Positions 1-10,368 are shown, counted from the first letter of the stretch. The stretch is DNA of 64,000 nt from Polynucleobacter sp. MWH-UH19D (GCF_040409795.1 NZ_CP099571.1:868001-932000), one strand, 5' to 3'. Translations and numbers: made by a program. The notes: a model not told the origin generated them from the sequence alone.

Positions 1-358
1 TAGGGTGTCGTTTTACACCTTTATATAAAGATGTGCCACCTAAAGTGACGCCTTGATAGATGGTGCAATCATCACCAATTTCTGTAGTCTCGCCGATCAC
101 AATACCTAAACCATGGTCTAAAAATACACGACGACCAACCTTGGCGCCAGGATGGATCTCTATACCAGTAATCAATCTCGAAAACATCGACAGAAATCGC
201 GCTAACCACTTCAAACCAAGATTCCAGAAAAAATGAGCGATGCGATGCAGCCAAACTGCATGTAAACCTGGGTAGCAGGTGATGACCTCAAGACGGTTTC
301 TTGCGGCTGGATCTCTAACGATGATGGAATCGACTTGGTCGAATAGTGAATTAAACAT
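1..358 (-). CDS. cysE: Serine O-acetyltransferase, N-terminal part (cut by window edge)
   Basis: This gene transfers acetyl from acetyl-CoA to L-serine, the first committed step of cysteine synthesis in the cytosol. On the minus strand an ATG at 358 opens a frame that runs off the left edge, giving about 119 residues. The reading includes the start [20 protein letters not shown] and, further on, [28 protein letters not shown] and [10 protein letters not shown]. These are the hexapeptide-repeat and catalytic His/Asp regions of the CysE family. The short N-terminal helical region fits the compact CysE type rather than the longer E. coli form. It lies 23 bases downstream of trmJ on the same strand, so the two are probably co-transcribed. 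The C-terminus is not in the window. Confidence 0.93.
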   Translation of the reverse strand, partial: MFNSLFDQVDSIIVRDPAARNRLEVITCYPGLHAVWLHRIAHFFWNLGLKWLARFLSMFSRLITGIEIHPGAKVGRRVFLDHGLGIVIGETTEIGDDCTIYQGVTLGGTSLYKGVKRHP

Positions 359-381
359 GGTTTGATTTTAACGGGGCTGGG

Positions 382-1131
382 TTATTTTCTCAGGAGCATC
401 TGTTTTGCGATTCCCCGTAATAGATCGATCTCCTCTTTGCGCAGTCTGCTGCGTGCAAATAAGGCTTCGAGTCTGGGCATCAGCTTTTTCGGGTTAGCTG
501 GGTCAAGATAAGCAATTGCCTCCAGTCCTTCTCGCCAATGTTCAAGCATTGCGGTAACTGCTGCTGGATCAGCCAGGTCCATTTCAGCAGTCTGATTTTT
601 AGATATGACATCTAAGTTTGGGTCTTGTAGGGCTTGCCTGAGGGTATAGGCGCAAACCATTAAGGCTTGAGCAAGGTTGAGGGACGGATAGTCAGGATTG
701 GCGTCTAGCCATACGCGGTGGGTACAAAAAGATAGATGATGATTCTCTAAACCAGTTCTCTCAGGACCAAATACTAGGGCAGTTTTTCCATGATTCTGGG
801 TATTTTGGTAAATGAGGGCTAAAGCCGACTGCCAATCAATCGCTGGGGGGCCAAACTCTCGATCTCTACTAGTTAGACCTAACACCAAGGGGTAGCCTCC
901 AATCGCTTGATCTAGGGATTGGTGCTCAACGGCTGACTCTAGAAGGTCAGTTGCACCACTGGCAAGAGCTATGGCCTCAGCTTCCTTGTGAATTCCCGAA
1001 GTTTTTGGTTTGATCAGGTGTAAATCATTAAAGCCCATTGTTTTCATGGCCCTAGCAGCTGAACCAACATTGCCAGCATGGGTAGTTTCCACCAGAATCC
1101 AGCGTAGTAAGTGTGATGCCTGAAGGTTCAT
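382..1131 (-). CDS. trmJ: tRNA (cytidine/uridine-2'-O-)-methyltransferase TrmJ-type (SPOUT)
   Basis: This is a TrmH-family group 1 RNA methyltransferase, probably methylating the 2'-O of nucleotide 32 in tRNA with S-adenosylmethionine. The 249-residue protein has the SPOUT pattern. An N-terminal stretch VETTHAGNVGSAARAMKTMG (motif 1) is followed by ALVFGPERTGL (motif 2) and a knot segment with PSLNLAQALMVCAYTLRQAL (motif 3). The C-terminal 80 or so residues form a helical extension typical of TrmJ. It precedes cysE by 23 bases on the same strand and is divergent from suhB. Specificity for tRNA position 32 is inferred from family length and motifs; a 23S rRNA target cannot be excluded. Confidence 0.9.
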   Translation of the reverse strand: MNLQASHLLRWILVETTHAGNVGSAARAMKTMGFNDLHLIKPKTSGIHKEAEAIALASGATDLLESAVEHQSLDQAIGGYPLVLGLTSRDREFGPPAIDWQSALALIYQNTQNHGKTALVFGPERTGLENHHLSFCTHRVWLDANPDYPSLNLAQALMVCAYTLRQALQDPNLDVISKNQTAEMDLADPAAVTAMLEHWREGLEAIAYLDPANPKKLMPRLEALFARSRLRKEEIDLLRGIAKQMLLRK

Positions 1132-1143
1132 GAATTAGGTGCT

Positions 1144-1173
1144 TTGAGGTGAACAGGGTAAATCGTTTAGAAT
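1144..1173 (+). promoter_or_regulatory. Possible sigma-70 promoter for suhB
   Basis: TTGAGG at 1144-1149 and TAGAAT at 1168-1173 are separated by 18 bases. They match the -35 box at 4 of 6 positions and the -10 box at 5 of 6. The site lies in the divergent trmJ/suhB gap, about 80 bases before the chosen suhB ATG. It is a weak match, found by eye. Confidence 0.28.
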
Positions 1174-1251
1174 CATAGTATTAGCTAGGTATTGTCATGC
1201 ACTTTCGGCAATATTACAGCCCTGTTCTTATTTAATTTGTCCATCCAAACT

Positions 1252-2040
1252 ATGCATCCCATGTTAAATGTGGCCGTGAAGGCTGCCCGTCGCGCAGGAA
1301 CTGTGATTAATCGTGCATCTCTGAATTTAGAGAGGCTCCAGGTGGATCGCAAGCAGCACAATGATTTTGTGACTGAGGTGGACAAAGCTGCAGAAGCAGC
1401 CATTATTGAGACTTTGAGTGAGGCATATCCCACTCATGGGTTTTTGGCTGAAGAGACAGGTGAACAAAACATCAATGCTGAAAACGTTTGGATTATTGAT
1501 CCGTTGGACGGCACGACCAATTTCATTCATGGATTTCCGCAATACGCTGTATCAATCGCTTTAGCAGTTAATGGAGTAACTCAACAAGCGGTTGTATACG
1601 ACCCCAATCGCGATGAATTATTTACTGCGACTCGTGGTGCGGGTGCCTACCTAGATCGCCGTCGTTTGCGTGTGGCAACGCAAGATCGATTGAACAACTC
1701 TTTAATTGGCACTGGTTTTCCGTATCGTGAAGACCAAGACCTTGAAAAGTACCTAAAGATTTTTGCTGAGATGTCACGTCAATGCGCTGGCTTACGTCGC
1801 CCAGGCGCTGCTTCATTGGACCTGGCTTATGTTGCAGCTGGCCGTTACGATGGATTTTTTGAGAGTGACCTCAAGCCTTGGGATATGGCTGCAGGAGCCT
1901 TATTAATTACTGAGGCGGGTGGTTTGGTTGGCAACTACCGCGGCGAAGAAGGTTTCTTAAAGAGTGGCGAAGTGATGGCTGCTAATCCACGCATTTATGC
2001 TCAAATGGTGCAGTGCCTCTCTAAGTATTCTGCTTGCTAG
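1252..2040 (+). CDS. suhB: Inositol monophosphatase family protein SuhB
   Basis: This is a Mg-dependent inositol-1-phosphatase-fold enzyme. In proteobacteria SuhB also acts in rRNA antitermination, so the phosphatase may not be its only role. The ATG at 1252 starts the typical N-terminus [19 protein letters not shown]; the same frame stays open to 1192, but those 20 extra residues do not look like the family. Visible metal and catalytic motifs are [18 protein letters not shown], the signature [20 protein letters not shown] and the C-terminal [15 protein letters not shown]. The length of 262 residues is normal. It is transcribed away from trmJ-cysE, an arrangement common in Burkholderiaceae. 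Confidence 0.93.
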   Translation: MHPMLNVAVKAARRAGTVINRASLNLERLQVDRKQHNDFVTEVDKAAEAAIIETLSEAYPTHGFLAEETGEQNINAENVWIIDPLDGTTNFIHGFPQYAVSIALAVNGVTQQAVVYDPNRDELFTATRGAGAYLDRRRLRVATQDRLNNSLIGTGFPYREDQDLEKYLKIFAEMSRQCAGLRRPGAASLDLAYVAAGRYDGFFESDLKPWDMAAGALLITEAGGLVGNYRGEEGFLKSGEVMAANPRIYAQMVQCLSKYSAC

Positions 2041-2102
2041 GGCAGAATAAAAAACCAAAGAACCAAAATACCAATAATCCAGTTACTACATTGATTGAAT
2101 AT

Positions 2103-2891
2103 CTAGGCTTTAATTAAATCCATCGCACGCACGCCATGTGCATCGATCAACAAGGCATTTGCTCGTGGTGCAGTTGCCTCTGGGTGGTCCAAGTCCCAGT
2201 CTGATAGCACCCAGCGTTGCCAAGATTGATTTCCTAGTGACTCTTGATGGTGTCCTGGTCTGTGGGTATGACCATGAATTAATTTATCAGCGCCATATTC
2301 ACGAACTATTGCTGCGCATGCTTGCGTAGTGACATTCGTTTTAATTTGATTTTGTTGATAAGCGGTATGAGAAGCACGTTCATAATTTGCGTGACTATTA
2401 GTGCGAAGTTGTTTAGCTATAGATCTTCGCCAATGAATGGGTAGGGAGAGAAATAATTTTTGCAGCCAGGGTTTCCTGACCCACCCGCGAAATAGTTGAT
2501 AGCCAATGTCGGCAGTACACAGAGCATCACCATGGGCAAGAAGATATTTGTGACCAGCAATTTCAATAAGCGCAGGATCTGTCAGTACGGTCATTCCAGT
2601 CTTCTTTAAAAACGCGGGACCAATCAGGAAATCTCGATTACCGTGGATGTAATAGGTTTTAACCTTATTTGATAGATTCGCGAGCGCTTGCTTAACCTCA
2701 TGTTGAAATGGTGATCGATCGCCAGCATCATCACCAACCCAATATTCAAACAAGTCACCCAATATAAAGACAGACTCGGCCTGAGATGCGTCCTTTTCGC
2801 AAAAGTCAAAAAAGCGCTGCGCCGTCAAGGGCATTGACGGCGTTAAATGTAAATCTGAAATGAGCAATGCGCTCGTGTGATGCGGAATCAT
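2103..2891 (-). CDS. lpxH: UDP-2,3-diacylglucosamine diphosphatase LpxH
   Basis: LpxH removes UMP from UDP-2,3-diacylglucosamine to give lipid X, a lipid A precursor, at the inner face of the inner membrane. The 262-residue protein shows the calcineurin-like metallophosphoesterase motif series. These are ISDLHL near residues 11-16, [11 protein letters not shown] near 45-55, HGNRDFL, a central [12 protein letters not shown] and the C-terminal [10 protein letters not shown]. The spacing between [11 protein letters not shown] and GNRD fits LpxH rather than a generic phosphodiesterase. Its ATG overlaps the ppiB stop in an ATGA arrangement, so it is probably translated by coupling to ppiB. Confidence 0.94.
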   Translation of the reverse strand: MIPHHTSALLISDLHLTPSMPLTAQRFFDFCEKDASQAESVFILGDLFEYWVGDDAGDRSPFQHEVKQALANLSNKVKTYYIHGNRDFLIGPAFLKKTGMTVLTDPALIEIAGHKYLLAHGDALCTADIGYQLFRGWVRKPWLQKLFLSLPIHWRRSIAKQLRTNSHANYERASHTAYQQNQIKTNVTTQACAAIVREYGADKLIHGHTHRPGHHQESLGNQSWQRWVLSDWDLDHPEATAPRANALLIDAHGVRAMDLIKA

Positions 2892-3391
2892 TCCTCGAGA
2901 ACGGTAGCTTTCTCGATCACCACATCTTCAGTTGGTACGTCTTGATGAAAGCCTGAGTTACCAGTCTTCACTTTGCGAATAGCATCTACCACATCCATGC
3001 CATCACTAACCTTGCCAAAAACCGCATAACCCCAGCCCTGAGCGCTTGGGGCTGTATGGTTTAAGAAATCATTGTCATTGACGTTAATAAAAAATTGCGC
3101 TGTTGCAGAGTGCGGATCACTGGTGCGAGCCATGGCAATCGTGCCGCGCTCATTTTTAAGACCGTTATTGGCTTCATTTTCAATTTCATCACCAGTGGGT
3201 TTTTGTTTCATGCCTGGCTCCATGCCGCCACCCTGAATCATGAAGTTATCAATTACGCGATGAAAAATTGTGCCATCGTAGTGACCGCTCTTTACGTATT
3301 GCAAAAAATTGGCAACGCTTTTAGGTGCCTTAGCAGAATCGAGGGAGAGGGTGATATCACCCTTATTGGTTTTTAGGAGTACCTTCGCCAT
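2888..3391 (-). CDS. ppiB: Peptidyl-prolyl cis-trans isomerase B (cyclophilin)
   Basis: This is a cytoplasmic cyclophilin catalysing proline isomerisation during folding. The 167-residue protein starts [18 protein letters not shown] with no signal peptide. It carries the cyclophilin core [13 protein letters not shown] with the catalytic Arg, followed by a segment with [14 protein letters not shown] and [16 protein letters not shown]. It is the middle gene of a three-gene unit: its start lies 29 bases inside the 3' end of the upstream TPR lipoprotein gene, and its stop overlaps the lpxH start by 4 bases. Confidence 0.94.
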   Translation of the reverse strand: MAKVLLKTNKGDITLSLDSAKAPKSVANFLQYVKSGHYDGTIFHRVIDNFMIQGGGMEPGMKQKPTGDEIENEANNGLKNERGTIAMARTSDPHSATAQFFINVNDNDFLNHTAPSAQGWGYAVFGKVSDGMDVVDAIRKVKTGNSGFHQDVPTEDVVIEKATVLEE

Positions 3392-4247
3392 TGCTTGATT
3401 TACCTTCTAATGTGTTAGTGGAAGAATTTGATGCAGGATTAACAGTGTTATTGACACCTTTAGCCTGTGGCTTCAGTAGGTTCAATAAGAATTTTGCACG
3501 GTTAGTGTAGAGACGTTGATTTAATTGGGTGTTGGCGGCGGCATCTTCGTAGGCCTTAGCGCCAAGACGCACATAGACTTCTCCTAGATTGGCTGCTGCA
3601 AGGCTGTAGCTTGGCCTGAGTTTTAGTGCCAGCTCAAGATAGTCACGCGCCTCAATCCACCTTCCTTGATTAGCAGCAATTGCTGCCAGATTGTTATAGG
3701 GCTCTGGCAGTTCTGGAAATTGCTGGGTGATTTCAATCAAGGTTTTCTTGGCGCCATCGAAATCACGCAATTCAAGTTGCAATCTTGCTTTGATATAACG
3801 CAACTGGACATTGCGAGGGGTCTTTTTTAGACGGTCATTAATTGCGTCAATCGCATCTTGATACCTACGCGCTTTGACAAGCTTTTCAATATCTGATGGA
3901 ACTGCATTTTTGGTAACCGGATCTGGTTCAATGATCAGAAATGATAAAAAGGGAACGCCAACCGTTTCTGAGAGTTCCGGATTTAAGGGGTCGTAGGGCG
4001 CATCAGTGGAAAGGCGAGGAGGGTCGCTTGGCCCGTAGCCACCAAGATAGGGTTGCGTTTGGGCTTCCGGAGATTTCGCTTCTTGTTTATTGAGTGCAGC
4101 AATTTGAGCATCTGCCTGTTGCTGAGCAGCAGTGCTGCAGCCGACAATAACTACCGCGCTGGCAAAGATGGCAGTGGCTTTAAAGGGGCTTGAAAATAGT
4201 GATTTGATGGACTCAAACATAGAACTGAAGGTGGAAAACTGGCTCAT
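3363..4247 (-). CDS. TPR-repeat lipoprotein
   Basis: This 294-residue protein has an N-terminal hydrophobic segment ending in VVIVGC, a lipobox, so it is probably a lipoprotein with Cys about 37. The middle (about residues 125-250) reads as tetratricopeptide repeats, for example [20 protein letters not shown] and [17 protein letters not shown]. The C-terminal tail is rich in Asn and Ser and looks disordered. A second in-frame ATG at 4220 would give a shorter, more usual signal peptide. The last 29 bases overlap ppiB in another frame. TPR proteins of this type often act as scaffolds in the envelope; no specific partner can be read from the sequence. It sits divergent from cysS. Confidence 0.8.
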   Translation of the reverse strand: MSQFSTFSSMFESIKSLFSSPFKATAIFASAVVIVGCSTAAQQQADAQIAALNKQEAKSPEAQTQPYLGGYGPSDPPRLSTDAPYDPLNPELSETVGVPFLSFLIIEPDPVTKNAVPSDIEKLVKARRYQDAIDAINDRLKKTPRNVQLRYIKARLQLELRDFDGAKKTLIEITQQFPELPEPYNNLAAIAANQGRWIEARDYLELALKLRPSYSLAAANLGEVYVRLGAKAYEDAAANTQLNQRLYTNRAKFLLNLLKPQAKGVNNTVNPASNSSTNTLEGKSSNGEGTPKNQ

Positions 4248-4308
4248 TCGATATACTCAGCGCTCAGTCTAACAAATTAGCGTCGCCTTACCCCTTCTTT
4301 ATACCCCT

Positions 4309-5730
4309 ATGCTGCACATCTATAACACCCTTAGCCGTTCAAAACAGGTTTTTAAGCCCATCGAGCCAGGCAAGGTAAGGATGTACGTTTGCGGCATGAC
4401 AGTCTATGACTTTTGCCACATTGGACATGCTAGGGTCATGATTGTCTTTGACATGGTGGTTCGCTGGTTAAGGGCAAGTGGTTATGAAGTGCTTTATGTT
4501 CGCAACATCACAGATATTGACGACAAAATAATTAATCGCGCCCTTGAGAATGGTGAGCCCATTGCAGCGCTGACCAATCGTTTCATAGATGCTATGCATG
4601 CAGATTCGGATGAGCTTGGGCTAATGCATCCCGATCAAGAGCCACGTGCTACCGACTACATTAAACAAATGCAGGGGATGATCGGTAGATTAATTGAAAA
4701 TGAACTGGCTTATCAGGCTGAAGATGGTGATGTGAACTTCGCAGTTCGTTTACTCCCTCGGTATGGGCAGCTATCAGGAAAAACTTTAGATGAGTTAAAT
4801 GCTGGCGAGCGTGTAGCAGTGGGCGGTGGAAAACGTGACCCGCTTGATTTTGTTTTATGGAAGAGCGCTAAACCAGAAGAGCCGGCGGATACCCGCTGGT
4901 CTTCTCCGTGGGGTGAAGGTAGACCAGGTTGGCATATTGAATGCTCTGCCATGTCATGCGATTTACTGGGTGAACATTTTGACATTCATGGTGGCGGAGC
5001 TGACTTGCAGTTTCCGCATCACGAAAATGAGATTGCCCAAAGTGAAGGGGCCTTGTATGGCCAGGATCGCAAAGAGGATGATGCGCCATTTGTAAATTAT
5101 TGGATGCATAACGGGCACATCCGTGTAAATGAAGAAAAAATGTCTAAATCCTTGGGTAACTTTTTTCTCATTCGGGATGTATTAAAGAGTTTCGATCCCG
5201 AGGTATTGAGATTTTTTATGCTCAAGGCGCATTACCGAAGCCCAATTAATTACAGTGACGCGCAATTAGAGGAAGCGCGCTCTGGTTTAGTGCGCCTGTA
5301 TACAGCTTTGGCACAAGTCCCAACTGCAACTAACATTGCTTTAGATGGTAATAGCCCATGGGTTCAGCGCTTTACTGAGGCAATGAATGATGATTTCAAT
5401 ACTCCTGAAGCGATTGCCGTTTTATTTGAGTTAGCGAGCGAGGTCAACCGCGCTCAAGGTCAGGACAAAGTTACTCTTGCGTCTCATCTGAAGGCTCTGG
5501 GAGGCGTTCTGAACTTCTTGCAAAAGGATCCAACTCAATTCTTGCAGATGGGGTCTAAGACTGGTGATGGTTTACAAGCGCAGGACATTGAAGATCAAAT
5601 TGCTGCACGTGCCGCTGCGAAGCAGTCAAAAGATTTTGCTAAAGCAGACCTCATTCGTAAAACCTTACTTGACCAAGGTATTGTTCTGGAGGATAAGCCT
5701 GGTGGAATTACGGAATGGCGTAGAGCATAG
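4309..5730 (+). CDS. cysS: Cysteinyl-tRNA synthetase
   Basis: CysS charges tRNA-Cys in the cytosol. The 473-residue class I synthetase has the N-terminal zinc Cys28, the HIGH signature at residues 37-40 ([10 protein letters not shown]), the zinc-ligand region [15 protein letters not shown] and the adenylate-binding loop [10 protein letters not shown] near residue 277. Length and motif order are normal for the family. The gene ends in TAG whose last G is the first base of the GTG start of the next gene, so the two are probably translationally coupled. Confidence 0.97.
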   Translation: MLHIYNTLSRSKQVFKPIEPGKVRMYVCGMTVYDFCHIGHARVMIVFDMVVRWLRASGYEVLYVRNITDIDDKIINRALENGEPIAALTNRFIDAMHADSDELGLMHPDQEPRATDYIKQMQGMIGRLIENELAYQAEDGDVNFAVRLLPRYGQLSGKTLDELNAGERVAVGGGKRDPLDFVLWKSAKPEEPADTRWSSPWGEGRPGWHIECSAMSCDLLGEHFDIHGGGADLQFPHHENEIAQSEGALYGQDRKEDDAPFVNYWMHNGHIRVNEEKMSKSLGNFFLIRDVLKSFDPEVLRFFMLKAHYRSPINYSDAQLEEARSGLVRLYTALAQVPTATNIALDGNSPWVQRFTEAMNDDFNTPEAIAVLFELASEVNRAQGQDKVTLASHLKALGGVLNFLQKDPTQFLQMGSKTGDGLQAQDIEDQIAARAAAKQSKDFAKADLIRKTLLDQGIVLEDKPGGITEWRRA

Positions 5731-6386
5731 TGGTGACCACCAAAGAAAAATTAGCCTCTAATCCAGGTGCCCCAGACTATTGGGAGCAAGCTTGTCGCGA
5801 TTTAATGAAACAAGATCGCATCATGAAAAAAATCATTCCTAAGTACGGTTCTGGATTTTTAGTTACTAGAGGCGATGCGTTTACGACGCTTGCCAGAGCA
5901 ATCGTTGGTCAACAAATTTCTGTGACTGCTGCGCAAGCCGTTTGGGATAGGGTGCTTCTTGCAAGCAAGAAAAAGATGAGCCCTAAAAACATTTTGGCTT
6001 TATCAGTGGAGGAGTTGCGCGGCGCAGGTCTTTCTGGGCGCAAGGTCGAATATATTCGAGATTTAGCTGACCATTTTGACTCAGGTCGTCTTCATGCCAA
6101 TCAATGGAAAAATATGGACGACGAGAGCGTGATTGAGGAATTAAGCTCAATTCGGGGTATTGGACGCTGGACAGCAGAAATGTTCCTCATTTTTAACCTC
6201 ATCCGTCCCAATATCCTTCCTTTGGATGATATTGGCCTAATTAAGGCTATTTCCCTCAATTACTTCAGCGGGGAGCCTGTTAGCCGTCATGAGGCGAGGG
6301 AAGTAGCGGCAAATTGGGCCCCGTGGCGTACGGTTGCCACTTGGTATATGTGGAGAAGTATCGACCCCATTCCGGTTGAATATTAA
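5730..6386 (+). CDS. DNA-3-methyladenine glycosylase II-like (HhH-GPD) protein
   Basis: This is an AlkA-type base-excision glycosylase that probably removes alkylated purines. The 218-residue protein has the HhH-GPD core. It contains TLARAIVGQQISVTAAQAVW, then the helix-hairpin-helix SIRGIGRWTAEMFLIF near residues 145-160, and the catalytic-Asp region LPLDDIGLIKAI. The N-terminal TATA-like domain of E. coli AlkA is absent, as in many short bacterial homologues. The start is GTG at 5730, overlapping the cysS stop by one base; a second GTG follows directly. It is tightly placed between cysS and accA. Confidence 0.88.
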   Translation: MVTTKEKLASNPGAPDYWEQACRDLMKQDRIMKKIIPKYGSGFLVTRGDAFTTLARAIVGQQISVTAAQAVWDRVLLASKKKMSPKNILALSVEELRGAGLSGRKVEYIRDLADHFDSGRLHANQWKNMDDESVIEELSSIRGIGRWTAEMFLIFNLIRPNILPLDDIGLIKAISLNYFSGEPVSRHEAREVAANWAPWRTVATWYMWRSIDPIPVEY

Positions 6387-6395
6387 AATCAGACT

Positions 6396-7367
6396 ATGAA
6401 AACGACTTTCCTGGATTTTGAGCAGCAAATCGCCGAATTGGAGTCAAAGATCGAAGAGCTGCGTTTTGTGCAAGATGAGTCATCGGTGGATATTTCCGAT
6501 GAGATCAAAACGCTTTCTGAAAAAAGTCTTCAGCTCACTAAAGATGTGTATGCCAATTTGACACCATGGCAAGTTTCTCAAGTCGCTAGACATCCTCAAA
6601 GACCTTACACGCTGGATTACGTCAGTGCCTTATTTACGGATTTTCATGAGCTGCATGGTGATCGTACTTTTGCAGATGATCAATCGATTATTGGCGGCTT
6701 AGCGCGTTTTGATGGAGAACCCTGTATGGTGATAGGTCATCAAAAGGGTCGTGATACCAAAGAGCGTGCCTTGCGCAACTTTGGTATGAGTCGCCCTGAG
6801 GGTTATCGCAAAGCAATGCGTTTGATGCGGCTTGCTGAAAAATTTGGTATTCCGGTATTTACCTTTGTCGATACGCCAGGTGCGTTCCCCGGTATTGATG
6901 CGGAAGAGCGTAATCAATCTGAAGCGATTGGACGCAACCTCTATGTTCAAGCTGAGTTAGAAGTGCCTATTATTGCCACCATCATTGGTGAAGGTGGTTC
7001 AGGAGGAGCCCTTGCAATTGCAATGGGCGATGTGGTTTTGATGTTGCAAAATTCCACCTATTCTGTAATTTCTCCTGAGGGTTGTGCCTCCATTTTGTGG
7101 AAGACGGCGGATAAGGCCTCTGAAGCAGCTGAGCAGCTAGGCTTAACTGCTCAACGACTAAAGGTGCTTGGCTTGATTGATAAGATTGTTGCAGAGCCAA
7201 TTGGTGGCGCTCATCGTGATTACGATGTGATGATGAGCAATATGCGCAAGGCACTTGCAGAATCGCTCAAGACTTTTGATGGTATGAAAACCGATGCATT
7301 ACTTGAGCGACGCCATGAGCGCTTAATGAGTTATGGCAAGTTCAAGGAAGTTACGTCAAAGTCCTAA
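6396..7367 (+). CDS. accA: Acetyl-CoA carboxylase carboxyltransferase subunit alpha
   Basis: AccA pairs with AccD to move the carboxyl group from biotin to acetyl-CoA, making malonyl-CoA for fatty acid synthesis. The 323-residue protein has the N-terminal coiled helix [19 protein letters not shown]. The crotonase-like core follows with [20 protein letters not shown] and [15 protein letters not shown], the oxyanion-hole and acyl-CoA region. Length is normal. Its last 35 bases overlap the start of tilS in a different frame. The partner accD is not in the window. Confidence 0.97.
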   Translation: MKTTFLDFEQQIAELESKIEELRFVQDESSVDISDEIKTLSEKSLQLTKDVYANLTPWQVSQVARHPQRPYTLDYVSALFTDFHELHGDRTFADDQSIIGGLARFDGEPCMVIGHQKGRDTKERALRNFGMSRPEGYRKAMRLMRLAEKFGIPVFTFVDTPGAFPGIDAEERNQSEAIGRNLYVQAELEVPIIATIIGEGGSGGALAIAMGDVVLMLQNSTYSVISPEGCASILWKTADKASEAAEQLGLTAQRLKVLGLIDKIVAEPIGGAHRDYDVMMSNMRKALAESLKTFDGMKTDALLERRHERLMSYGKFKEVTSKS

Positions 7368-8649
7368 GGCAACGAAGCGAATTGCGGTTGCCCTTAGTGG
7401 CGGCCTGGATTCGGTAGTGTTGCTGGATACGGTTTGTCGTTCGCAAACCCAAGGTAAAGCCCCCGCAGTAGAAATCTTTGCCTTTCATATTCATCACGGC
7501 TTGCAAAAGTTGGCTGATGATTGGCTATTATTTTGTGAAAAACTTGCCAAAAAATATCGAATTCACTTTGACTTTCGCTTATTGCACTTAGGAGTTCAAG
7601 GCAGCATTGGCAATATTGAAGGGCGTGCCCGCAAGGGCCGGTATGAAGCCTTAGCGGATCTTTGTGAAGAGCATGGTGTGACAGATCTATTGCTTGCACA
7701 TCATCAAAATGATCAAGCGGAAACAGTGCTTCTGCAATTGCTGCGAGGTTCAGGTATTGCAGGATTATCTGGCATGCCTGACATGCGTGACTTGAAATCT
7801 CAAAATACACATATCACGCTATGGCGTCCGCTACTAAATCAAAGCCGAGCTGAACTTGAGTCATATGCAAAAGCGCATCGGCTTAAGTGGATAGAGGATC
7901 CAAGCAATCAGGATGATGTATTTAAGCGCAATGCAATACGCAAGCAAATTATTCCTAAATTAGAAAAACTGCAATCAGAGGCGGTTGCTAATCTTGCAAG
8001 AAGTGCTGGCTTGATGGGTGAGTCACAGATCCTATTGGACCGCTTAGCTCAAATTGATGGCAAACCTATTTATCAAAAAGAGAGCCTTGACGTAAGGCAA
8101 CTTAAATCTCTCGCAAAACGTGACCTACCAGCAGCGAATAATGTTTTGCGTTACTGGCTGAAAAGCAATGGTCTTGGTATGCCTTCACAGGAAAGGCTTA
8201 ATGCTTGGTGGCAAGATCTTTCAACAGTGAAGTCAGATGCCCAATTGGAATGGTTGCATGACGGGAAAACTATTCGATTTTGGCGAAATCAATTACAAGT
8301 ACCAACCGCGCAAGATATTGATGCAGGGGGATGGATTTTTAAGCCTGTAGCAAGTAGAAGTAAAAACCCAGGAGTAAGTGCTGCCTGGATTACTGAAGCT
8401 CAAAAGAAAGGCTTAATTCATGCCAAGAAAAGATCTGGTGCTGAAAAAATGCAAATTAAGCCTAATGCACCCCGCAGAACTCTAAAAAATTTATTTCAAG
8501 AGGGTGATGTTCCTCCTTGGCAGAGGCATGCGCCTTTGCTTTATATCGGCGAGGATCTCATCGCCGTCGCTGGGGTAGGGGTGAGCTACCCGCATTTAAT
8601 TTATTCGGGAGCTAGGGTTTGGCCAGAGTGGCTTCAGACGCTTAGCTAG
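7333..8649 (+). CDS. tilS: tRNA(Ile)-lysidine synthetase
   Basis: TilS attaches lysine to C34 of tRNA-Ile(CAU), allowing it to read AUA. The 438-residue protein shows the PP-loop ATP-binding motif SGGLDS at residues 22-27, then the tRNA-recognition segment with [20 protein letters not shown] and [13 protein letters not shown]-terminal domain ends with the TilS-type stretch [15 protein letters not shown]. The ATG at 7333 lies within accA (35-base overlap); no later Met precedes the PP-loop closely, so this start is preferred. The order accA-tilS-lysC is typical for betaproteobacteria. Confidence 0.95.
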   Translation: MASSRKLRQSPKATKRIAVALSGGLDSVVLLDTVCRSQTQGKAPAVEIFAFHIHHGLQKLADDWLLFCEKLAKKYRIHFDFRLLHLGVQGSIGNIEGRARKGRYEALADLCEEHGVTDLLLAHHQNDQAETVLLQLLRGSGIAGLSGMPDMRDLKSQNTHITLWRPLLNQSRAELESYAKAHRLKWIEDPSNQDDVFKRNAIRKQIIPKLEKLQSEAVANLARSAGLMGESQILLDRLAQIDGKPIYQKESLDVRQLKSLAKRDLPAANNVLRYWLKSNGLGMPSQERLNAWWQDLSTVKSDAQLEWLHDGKTIRFWRNQLQVPTAQDIDAGGWIFKPVASRSKNPGVSAAWITEAQKKGLIHAKKRSGAEKMQIKPNAPRRTLKNLFQEGDVPPWQRHAPLLYIGEDLIAVAGVGVSYPHLIYSGARVWPEWLQTLS

Positions 8650-8722
8650 AGCTTAAAACCCTGTAAAATAAAGCACTTTTAAGATCATTGGAAATATTTT
8701 TCCTATTTAACAGACGATTTTT

Positions 8723-9973
8723 ATGGCTCTAATTGTTCATAAATATGGCGGCACTTCGATGGGTTCTGTTGAACGCATTGCGAATGTTGCAAAGCGCGTT
8801 GCAAAGTGGATGCGTGCTGGCCATCAAGTAGTAGTTGTGCCATCGGCAATGTCAGGCGAGACAAATCGCTTGTTAGGCTTGGCAAAAGAAATTAATCCAA
8901 ATCCAAGTCCACGTGAGTTGGATCAAATTGCCTCTACAGGTGAGCAGGTCAGCTCCGGTCTCTTAGCTTTGGCTTTAATGAATGAAGGCATTGATGCAGT
9001 TAGTTATGCCGGTTGGCAGGTCACAGTCAATACTGATTCATCATTTACCAAGGCGCGTATTAAAAGTATTGATGACCAAAAGATTTTGAGTGACCTGAAA
9101 GCAGGTCGCGCTGTGGTGGTGACGGGATTCCAAGGTGTGGACCCAGAGGGGAATATCACCACCTTGGGTCGTGGTGGATCAGACACCTCGGCCGTAGCAA
9201 TGGCGGCCGCACTAAAGGCTGATGAGTGTCTCATCTATACAGACGTTGATGGTGTTTACACAACCGATCCGCGTGTTTGTGAAGATGCGCGCCGCCTAGA
9301 TAAGATTACCTTTGAAGAGATGCTAGAGATGGCCAGCTTAGGCTCGAAGGTATTGCAGATTCGTTCTGTCGAGTTTGCTGGTAAGTACAAAGTTAAAACC
9401 CGTGTTCTGTCATCGTTGACAGACCCATTGATGCCTTTAGACCAAGAGATGAAGTCTGGCACCTTGATTACATTTGAAGAGGATAGCACTATGGAAGCCG
9501 CCGTTATTTCCGGTATCGCCTTTGCGCGTGATGAAGCGAAGATTACCGTTCTCGGAGTTCCTGATCGACCAGGTATTGCTTATCAAATTTTGGGTCCCAT
9601 CGCTGATGCAAATATTGATGTGGACATCATCATTCAGAACCAATCAGTTGATGGCAAAACGGACTTCACCTTTACCGTACCACGCGCTGATTATCAAAAG
9701 GCCTTGGATATTCTGAAGAACACCGTACAAGCGCATATTGAAGCTAAAGAAATTTCAGGTGACCCTAAAGTTTCTAAGGTGTCTGTTGTTGGTGTTGGAA
9801 TGCGTTCCCATGTAGGTATTGCGAGCAAAATGTTCCGCACATTATCGGAAGAGGGCATCAATATCCTCATGATCTCTACTAGTGAAATCAAAATATCTGT
9901 AGTGATTGATGAGAAATATATGGAATTGGCAGTACGCGCCTTACACAAGGCGTTTGAGTTAGATCAGAAATAA
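8723..9973 (+). CDS. lysC: Aspartokinase
   Basis: Aspartokinase phosphorylates L-aspartate, the entry step to lysine, methionine and threonine. The 416-residue protein starts MALIVHKYGGTSMGS, which contains the aspartokinase KYGGTS signature, and has the kinase-core motif TTLGRGGSDTSAVAMAAALK. The C-terminal third holds two ACT domains (about residues 265-335 and 345-410), the usual site of feedback control by lysine and threonine. The length fits the class encoded with an internal beta-subunit start; GTG or ATG codons near the middle could make a separate regulatory chain, but that is not proven here. The gene is followed by tRNA-Ser. Confidence 0.96.
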   Translation: MALIVHKYGGTSMGSVERIANVAKRVAKWMRAGHQVVVVPSAMSGETNRLLGLAKEINPNPSPRELDQIASTGEQVSSGLLALALMNEGIDAVSYAGWQVTVNTDSSFTKARIKSIDDQKILSDLKAGRAVVVTGFQGVDPEGNITTLGRGGSDTSAVAMAAALKADECLIYTDVDGVYTTDPRVCEDARRLDKITFEEMLEMASLGSKVLQIRSVEFAGKYKVKTRVLSSLTDPLMPLDQEMKSGTLITFEEDSTMEAAVISGIAFARDEAKITVLGVPDRPGIAYQILGPIADANIDVDIIIQNQSVDGKTDFTFTVPRADYQKALDILKNTVQAHIEAKEISGDPKVSKVSVVGVGMRSHVGIASKMFRTLSEEGINILMISTSEIKISVVIDEKYMELAVRALHKAFELDQK

Positions 9974-10063
9974 ACCTATCAGAAGGTCAATAAAACCCCT
10001 CAGAAGCGGTTATCCGTTAAACTGTGGGGCGCAAGTTAAGCAGTAAACCGCAGTAAAAAGTAC

Positions 10064-10158
10064 GGAGACGTGGCCGAGCTGGTCGAAGGCACTCCCCTGC
10101 TAAGGGAGCATCGGGGCTAAAACTCTGATCGGAGGTTCGAATCCTCTCGTCTCCGCCA
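10064..10158 (+). tRNA. tRNA-Ser(GCU)
   Basis: The acceptor arms GGAGACG (10064-10070) and CGTCTCC pair, followed by discriminator G and an encoded CCA ending at 10158. The anticodon stem-loop CTCCC-CTGCTAA-GGGAG gives anticodon GCT. A long variable arm follows (around CATCGGGGCTAAAACTCTGATC), as expected for class II tRNA-Ser. The TPsiC arm contains GGTTCGAATCC. Confidence 0.97.
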
Positions 10159-10171
10159 GTACTTTGCAAAT

Positions 10172-10206
10172 AAACCCAGTAAATTCAGTGAATTTCTGGG
10201 TTTTTT
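10172..10206 (+). terminator. Rho-independent terminator after tRNA-Ser
   Basis: AAACCCAG with TAAATTC on the left pairs with GAATTT and CTGGG on the right around a short loop, and a run of six T at 10201-10206 follows. It ends the tRNA-Ser transcript 14 bases after the CCA. Confidence 0.8.
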
Positions 10207-10268
10207 GTTGCCTATTAGTTTTCATAACTTACTGATAATAAAGGGATAATTCTTATATAGAATATTAT

Positions 10269-10307
10269 TTGTTGCTTAGCAGCAAATAATTGTTGCAATA
10301 CAGCAAA
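10269..10307 (+). promoter_or_regulatory. Tandem putative PhaR operators upstream of the phasin gene
   Basis: Two 18-base boxes of form TTGTTGC-N4-CAGCAAA lie at 10269-10286 and 10290-10307. Their starts are exactly 21 bases apart, two helical turns. Each is a partial dyad with TTGC and GCAA/GCAG half sites. PhaR repressors of PHB metabolism are known to bind TGC/GCA-type dyads in phasin promoters, and a related TTGC-N3-GCAG box sits before phaR at 61775. Assignment to PhaR is inference from motif and gene context. An AT-rich stretch with TATATA at 10254-10259 may be the -10 box, which would put the boxes downstream of the start site. Confidence 0.6.
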
Positions 10308-10368
10308 AAGTTTGGAACAATGGTGCATCGCAACAAAAAAATGTAACCATATTCATAAAGGATTAATC

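Noticed and set aside
72..254. A 60-codon minus-strand frame at the left edge.
   Set aside because: It is out of frame with cysE, whose motifs are clear over the same bases.
8650..8722. CTTAAAA and TTTTAAG inverted arms after tilS as a terminator.
   Set aside because: The arms are A/T only with a long loop and no proper T-run.
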